Of a stretch of DNA of 64,000 bases, positions 58,814 through 64,000 are shown one piece after another. The notes beneath the pieces were generated by a model, which saw nothing but the letters and a program-made list of their open reading frames with translations, ran no database searches and was not told the DNA's origin. The translations under genes were made by a program, and so were the position numbers. The stretch covers positions 62,001 through 126,000 of the forward strand of contig JADNYV010000021.1 of NCBI GenBank assembly GCA_015501055.1, given 5' to 3'. How positions within the stretch are numbered: position 1 is the first letter of the stretch; the number at the start of each line of letters is the position of its first letter. The DNA comes from Mucidula mucida (lineage: Eukaryota > Basidiomycota > Agaricomycetes > Agaricales > Physalacriaceae).

Positions 58814-61643
58814 TTACATACCAGCCTGACGATTCAGGATGTAAAGACTCAGGTCCTGCCAACCTGCATAAAACGCATCAAAACATGTTGCAGAACAAAA
58901 ATACGTCAAGATACACACCTCCACCAACACGACACATAACCTTCTTCGTCGTGTCAGCCGTGCCCTTTCCAAGTCTTGTCATCGTGGTCAGCCGGCACGT
59001 AACAACCTTTCTGCTTATTTGATTCGAAAACGCGTATTGGGCTTTGATTTCTTCGCCCTCTTTAGGTAATTTCTTCATAGGAGGGTCAACACGTTCCACC
59101 AGTAATCCATGTGCAAGCGAGTTGACAATCACTCCAACTTCAACATCAAGAGGATCCTTCGGGTTCGAAGGCGTGTACTCGAAAAGCGGGTACTCTGAGG
59201 GCGTGTATGCACCAGCACGGGACCCAGACCTTGAAGGCGCCCTGCTCGATCCATCCCGGAAACTCGATGGTGGAAGCTTGTTTAACGAAGGCCGGCCACT
59301 CGAACGTCCAAATGTCCCGCTTGAGTATACTGGAACTTGCTGGGCCCTCGTTCGGAGTGTTGATTCGGGGGTCTGGGCGCGGGCAGCAGACATACGGAAC
59401 GCCATAGTTGGGCTCTCCGACCGCCCGTAGGAGGATAACGACGTCGAGGGTCTCGACGGCGACGAAAGATGGACAGTAGGCACGGGAATCATCGACCGAC
59501 TTGGCGGTCTGGGCGGGTGGGCAAAAGGACTCGATCCAGACGCGCTGAACCCGGAAGTAGAAAATGTCGGAGAGAGCGCTCCCTGCCGCATCGAATTGAA
59601 ATAATCATCGTCATCATCATTTCCCATCAGCCGTAGCTTGTTAGTGGGTGCGGGTATGTGACTCGGTGTCTTTGGCCGTGCCCGTGGGGTTGGTGGGGCA
59701 GGTCCAGGAGTATAGGACCGAGAGGGAGTTTGTGCCCGGGATGGAGGTCGGAACACGGGCATTGGCGGGTGTGTGGATGAATAATTGGTAGATGCAGAGG
59801 AAGACATAGGGGAGAAGGGACGAGACGAAGTCATAGACGCACGCGACAGACTTCGTCTTCCGGGAACTGGAGGAGGCACATCACCATACATTCCAGCCGC
59901 AGAGGGCGACCGTTTGCTAGGTGTCCCTTTGGGCACATCAGGCTGAACCTTGGTCGAACTGTTCCAAGGTTGTTTCCCAGACAATAGTTTAGAGGCGCTG
60001 CCACCTTTGCGAGGTGAAGGATCTGGAGTGAGACTCTGAGTATATTTGTGACTTGGCCGGTCGGGCGTAACTGGTGTTGGAGGTTGAGAACCTCTGATGG
60101 AACTGAAAAGAGACGTCTTCTGCTTGCGGAGTTGACCGGGAGCAGGCTCCGAAGATGGTGTCCGTGATCCACTGCGCTTGTTCACAGATAGCGGAGTGAC
60201 AGGCGGAGGCGCGTTGGACTGGCGCGTTATCTTGCGAGCAAACTTTCTGAAAGGCGATATGGAGCGTGACAATGTACTTGCAGCGCTCGGGGCTCGGGAA
60301 GAACGCGAGCCATTGGGTGGCGTGACCAGATAGCCATTTCCGTTATGGGTGGAACCAGTTCCTGTACTTGATCCATTCTCGCTGGGAGAATCACCAGACA
60401 CGAGGTACTTGCGCACGGCTTCCATATCTGCATCCATCCGACTGATGCGCTCGCGAAGATTCCGCCATCTTTGTGCGGATTCAGCATGTCTTCGCAGAGT
60501 TTCTCCATTCTTGGTGACACGGTCCCGGACACCCTTATCGATGATAGATAGAACCTTGGAGGTAGCGGGCATGTAGTGTCTGGGCCGCGGTATTAGCTCT
60601 TGTATGAAAGTCTGTATAAACTGGCATACTTCTTCTTCGCTTCGTAAGAGTCCAGAAGCGAAGTGAACAACTCCATGTTTGGGGGCGCGGTGTCTCTGCT
60701 CTTATGATGCGAAAATGCGTCTTCTGTGCTGTGACGGTAAACTGAAGAAATAAAGTCCTGTTCAAGAATTAGCTGGTCACTGAGACAAAAGTTGTAGTAC
60801 ACGCCTGGCACCTGTTGACGGCCTTTTCTAGGCTGGACATCATGCCATCTGCCTGGTCCGTCACCGTCCGAAACACTGTAAGCCATTTATCCTCTTTCAA
60901 CTCTTCTCGGAGCGTGTCCGACTCGTCCTGGACGCTCTCCCAATCCGAGACCAAAGTGGCGTGCTTCCTGAGCATCATCGTTGTCTCGCTCGATTCCCCG
61001 TTTTGAGCCAAAGTCGGTGTCGACGACTGCTGCAGGAGTGGTTCCATCGCGTCGCCGATGGCTTTCATGTCCTTGGACACGCTCTCCAGCTTCTCGTCGA
61101 GGGCCATGAGTGACTGGTCAATCGTGTTGGTAGTGCCGGTGGTGTCCGCTGATTCCTGCGATTTGTGTCGCAGCTCTTGGATAGCTGTCTGGATATGAGC
61201 GGCGTTGTGCACAGGAGGCGGCTGGTGGACGCACAGAATATCCGAGCCTGAATGTCGGCAATGGCGAGAGAGGTTGCAGTCATCTGGGACGATACAACGA
61301 GGGCGGGGAGCAGGGCGGCGCTAATTCGTAGTGAGAACCTCATCGTCGACGTTAGACAGCTGGCACCACGCACTGATCATCCTCGCTCCTCCGTTTCCCT
61401 TCCTTCTTCGGCGAAGCACGCTTAGGCTTTAGGGTGACATTTTCTGCAATAAACGCGCGTAAATATCCCGTAAAAAGGCTTTTACAGGCATCTGGCACCT
61501 TGATCCGCTTTGTCGAGCGAGTAGTTGGACGAGGATCCGAGAGAAAGATTGGAGACCGATGCCGGGGCTGAAAGGCCATTATCGATATTAGAGTACGAGG
61601 AGGACAAGGACGTTCTCGAAGCCGAGACGACGAGAGAAGACAT
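58814..61643 (-). CDS. KAR9-like microtubule protein with C-terminal GAR domain
   Basis: This is a spindle-positioning protein combining a KAR9-type N-terminal helical region with a GAS2-related (GAR) microtubule-binding domain. The N-terminal exons give IDQSLMALDEKLESVSKDM, WLTVFRTVTDQADGMMSSLE, an exon near 60700-60760 with SSVYRHSTEDAFSHHKSRD, and SKVLSIIDKGVRDRVTKNGE. Residues after that are Ser/Pro-rich with many SP, TP and RxPS sites, typical of proteins controlled by cyclin-dependent kinase. The GAR domain begins VGVIVNSLAHGLLVERVD and continues through an intron at about 58869 to CRVGGGWQDLSLYILNRQ, ending GM at 58814. The 5' end is uncertain: the start at 61643 is proposed, and a frame problem occurs near 61321-61326. 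Confidence 0.78.
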
Positions 61644-61885
61644 ATCGTAGGGTTATAATGAGAGAAAGCGCTCGTTGCGAGTCGAATTAGGAAAACGATA
61701 TAAGAATCCGCCGAGGTCGTTGCCACTGTTCCACAAAGTCGTAACAAAATTGGGTATAAGACTCGTTAACGATGCGACCGAGACGACGGCGGACCTTGGT
61801 CGTCGCGGAGGTCGACGATGATGGCGGACTGAAAGGTGATAGTTCTCACGCTGACCATATGTCACCAAATAATAAAATGTGCATT

Positions 61886-64000
61886 CTAACCATCGACATC
61901 CATAGCATCGTCTACTTTGTCTACATATGGCGGCAAAGAATCTTTTAGCTTGTCCAGATGACTACGCAGCATATCCCTTGCCTGTTTATCCGCCATCTCC
62001 AAAGTCTCCCCTCGGCTGGGAATGTATTTCTGTGGTTCGACAGAGTTGTACATTCCCGAAGATAGACCTTCCAACGACCAGAGTACATTGGCTTCAAGAC
62101 TGGGCTCTGTGTTGATGGAGAGAATTTCCTGTACCTGTTCCCTCAACAATGAATGCTGCAAGACTTGCGGATAGTATCTCCCACTAATCATCGAAAGCGA
62201 CGTGACAAATTCCAGTTCCGGTGATATGATCGCTCTGAATTTATACCCTAGTGGAGGTGGCGGTAGCGCGTTCACTGGAGCCGGATGCGATAGCGCGTCA
62301 ACAACTCGCGCATCAGTGAGCACCTGTAGCTGTGGTGCTAACTCAGTTTCCGGTGCAACCCAATCATCATCAACCAATTCATACAGCAGTCCCGCCACAC
62401 GGCACTCCTTCTTCAATCGCGCGCCAGTGTCGACCTCTGTCACGAAAATCCTTTTCACCAGTAAGAAAAGCCCTCGCGAACTGGCCCCAAAATCGGCAGG
62501 ATTAGCTCCTCGTGCTATGCAGCTCGCCATTTCTCGCGGACCAGGTAAAGCAGGCGCGAGAATCTGGTCATTTCCCTCTGGCGCTAGACATCGGCGAGGA
62601 GCCTTCAGCCTAATGAGCTCATCCGCCCATATTCGTTCCGCGCCCCACCAAATGCCCTGAAAGTGCATGATGTTCGTTGTGTATTCGCCATGTATCCGCC
62701 TGACAGTCCTGTCAAGCTCGGGACGTTGCTGCAACGGTCCACTTGAGATTGATTCGTTGATGGGTGCGTTATGACTGCTGGCTGCGTTCAGTGCGTCGGT
62801 GAGGGAGTTTGTCGCGGGTCGAGGGGCCGGAGCAGTGGCAGCGGTAGTGGGTGCCGTTACTTTGATCTCCCAGTCATCAGTCAATGTCCAGAAGGCGGAA
62901 AGGGAACCTGCTATTTCTATGGCGAGAGCATACGAAGATACAGCAGCTTCCCATGTCGCACTTTCAGATTGTGGGTCGAAATTGGGTGTAAAATCATCTA
63001 TCGCGAATTCTGCAGGAGGAACATCGCCGAGAGCCTCCAGCAGGCTATGTGGCTGTAGATATGCCTGATAAGGCAGAACGCAATCTTCGGATAGGATGAG
63101 CGAGGAGGTGGTGCCGAGAAGTTGGATGCGGTATGTTTGCCTCTCCTGGACGGACCATGACGGTTCGCGTCTCTGGAGAATGACAGATTCAGATTCGGCA
63201 GTCCCATTCAATAAAGACGTGCTCTGCGTGTAGCTAGGAGGCGGAGAAGATGGGACATTGACCGTCGTCTTCGCGACCTTGAGCTCTCTTATAACTCCTG
63301 GCCAAAACCGTATACACTGTTTGCTTTCGGCGCCTTGTATAGGCTTCTGCAGACCAGCCCAGACCAGCTCCTGTTCTCTGTGCCATCGTCTCATCTTTGA
63401 GCTAGATGGCGCATTCATAGCGCGGAGATCATTCGAGCGCTCAACGACCATTGGGCATTTCACAACGTGGGCGGATTGCTTGATCTTGGGGGCCTTTTGC
63501 ACGGACGCGTGAACACCTATATCCTGCATCGCGGCCCTTTTCTTTGGCTGAGCGCGACGTTGGAGGGTAGCACGGGGGGAGAACGCGTGTGTCGCTGTAT
63601 AGATGCCGCTTTGTCTCATTTTGGAGGTGATATCTCGTTGGGGAAGACCCGTGCAGTATTTACATTCACATAAGCCGCGTTGCGCGGGAGACGTAGTGAG
63701 CCAGACGGCGTGGGGAAGGAATTCGGCAGGCGAGCGGAACTTTTTGCTGTGGCCTGCAAGATAGTTAACATCTACGCGACTGGATGGGTGCAAGAGTTTA
63801 CCATAAAGATACAAGTCGTGACGAGGGCTTCCTGGTTTGCCTTTGTGGTGATCAAACAAGGCATAACCCTCTGGCCAGTCCTCGAGCACGTATTTATCAT
63901 CTAGTCGCGGTGTTGATTAGGCTTATTTGATGCAGAGGCCTACTTACGAGCTCCTGGCCAGCCATGCTTGGCTGCTAAACCTTTTCCAAGTACGCATCGC
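61886..64000 (-). CDS. Clr2-type transcriptional silencing factor (5' end cut by window edge)
   Basis: This is a homologue of fission yeast Clr2, a subunit of the SHREC histone deacetylase-remodelling complex that silences heterochromatin. The N-terminal exon runs off the window at 64000 and reads LGKGLAAKHGWPGA; a 47-nt intron (63901-63947) joins it to DKYVLEDWPEGYALFDHHKG. The conserved domain continues with RHDLYLYG, KFRSPAEFLPHAVWLT and CECKYC. The C-terminal domain has PYQAYLQPHSLLEAL, FQGIWWGAERIWADELIRLK, PREMASCIARG, GLFLLVKRIFV and GYKFRAIISPELEF. It ends in an acidic DDAMDVDG at 61886. The long exon is uninterrupted. The same window holds a DNA methyltransferase-SNF2 fusion gene, another silencing factor, about 40 kb away. 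Confidence 0.88.

Noticed and set aside
1..64000. tRNA, rRNA, CRISPR arrays and bacterial-type signals
   Set aside because: No T-loop with matching stems, no rRNA-like blocks and no regular short repeats were found on either strand.

Overview
The window is nuclear DNA of a basidiomycete fungus, most likely an Agaricomycete (mushroom-forming lineage). The reasons are that nearly every gene is broken by many short introns (about 45-60 nt, GT-AG with some GC-AG), that lineage-typical families are present (DUF6534 and DUF6535 membrane proteins, F-box/LRR proteins, a TRI5-type sesquiterpene synthase, a C5 DNA methyltransferase fused to a SNF2 helicase), and that no operons, ribosome binding sites, rRNA, tRNA or CRISPR arrays were seen.

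Layout. 1-6.5 kb is accessory: a wax-synthase/MBOAT acyltransferase cut by the left edge, a DUF6534 membrane protein, and a head-to-head pair of kinase-like paralogues whose frames are both interrupted. 7-14.5 kb is housekeeping: a ZW10/Dsl1-type tether with an acidic tryptophan lasso, EMC5 diverging from it across only 65 bp, PET117, and a CID-domain RNA-processing protein. 14.7-21.9 kb is one very large gene of ten exons (about 2,218 residues) joining a cytosine-5 DNA methyltransferase, a cysteine cluster, a SNF2 ATPase and a RING, with a PCNA-interacting peptide at its N-terminus and a probable SUMO-interacting motif. 22-29.5 kb holds a second DUF6534 protein, an EFM7-like methyltransferase, an F-box protein, CRIPT and a secreted FMN-dependent 2-hydroxy acid oxidase/dehydrogenase. 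29.6-35.3 kb has a decayed copy of pantothenate synthetase, the functional-looking gene, a three-ZZ-finger protein and PEX7. 36.3-45.7 kb is again accessory: a sesquiterpene synthase, a SIRT4-type sirtuin, a DUF6535 gene with many frame breaks, a 588-bp element with 69-bp terminal inverted repeats, and an F-box/LRR protein. 46.4-53.1 kb has ROT1, an UNC93-like transporter and a cytochrome P450. 53.3-64 kb is a run of six minus-strand genes: RAD1, CDC123, TRAPPC12, a KAR9/GAR microtubule protein and Clr2 (cut by the right edge), the first three packed extremely tightly.

Two themes cut across the window. First, single-base frame breaks recur in conserved genes (kinase-like pair, DUF6534, panC, DUF6535, RAD1, TRAPPC12), and almost all are explained by one homopolymer being one base too short; they look more like base-calling errors than gene death. 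Second, at least three introns need GC rather than GT donors. Functionally, the DNA methyltransferase-SNF2-RING protein and the Clr2 silencing factor both point to heterochromatin control. The three secondary-metabolism genes (acyltransferase, terpene synthase, P450) are too far apart to be called a cluster.
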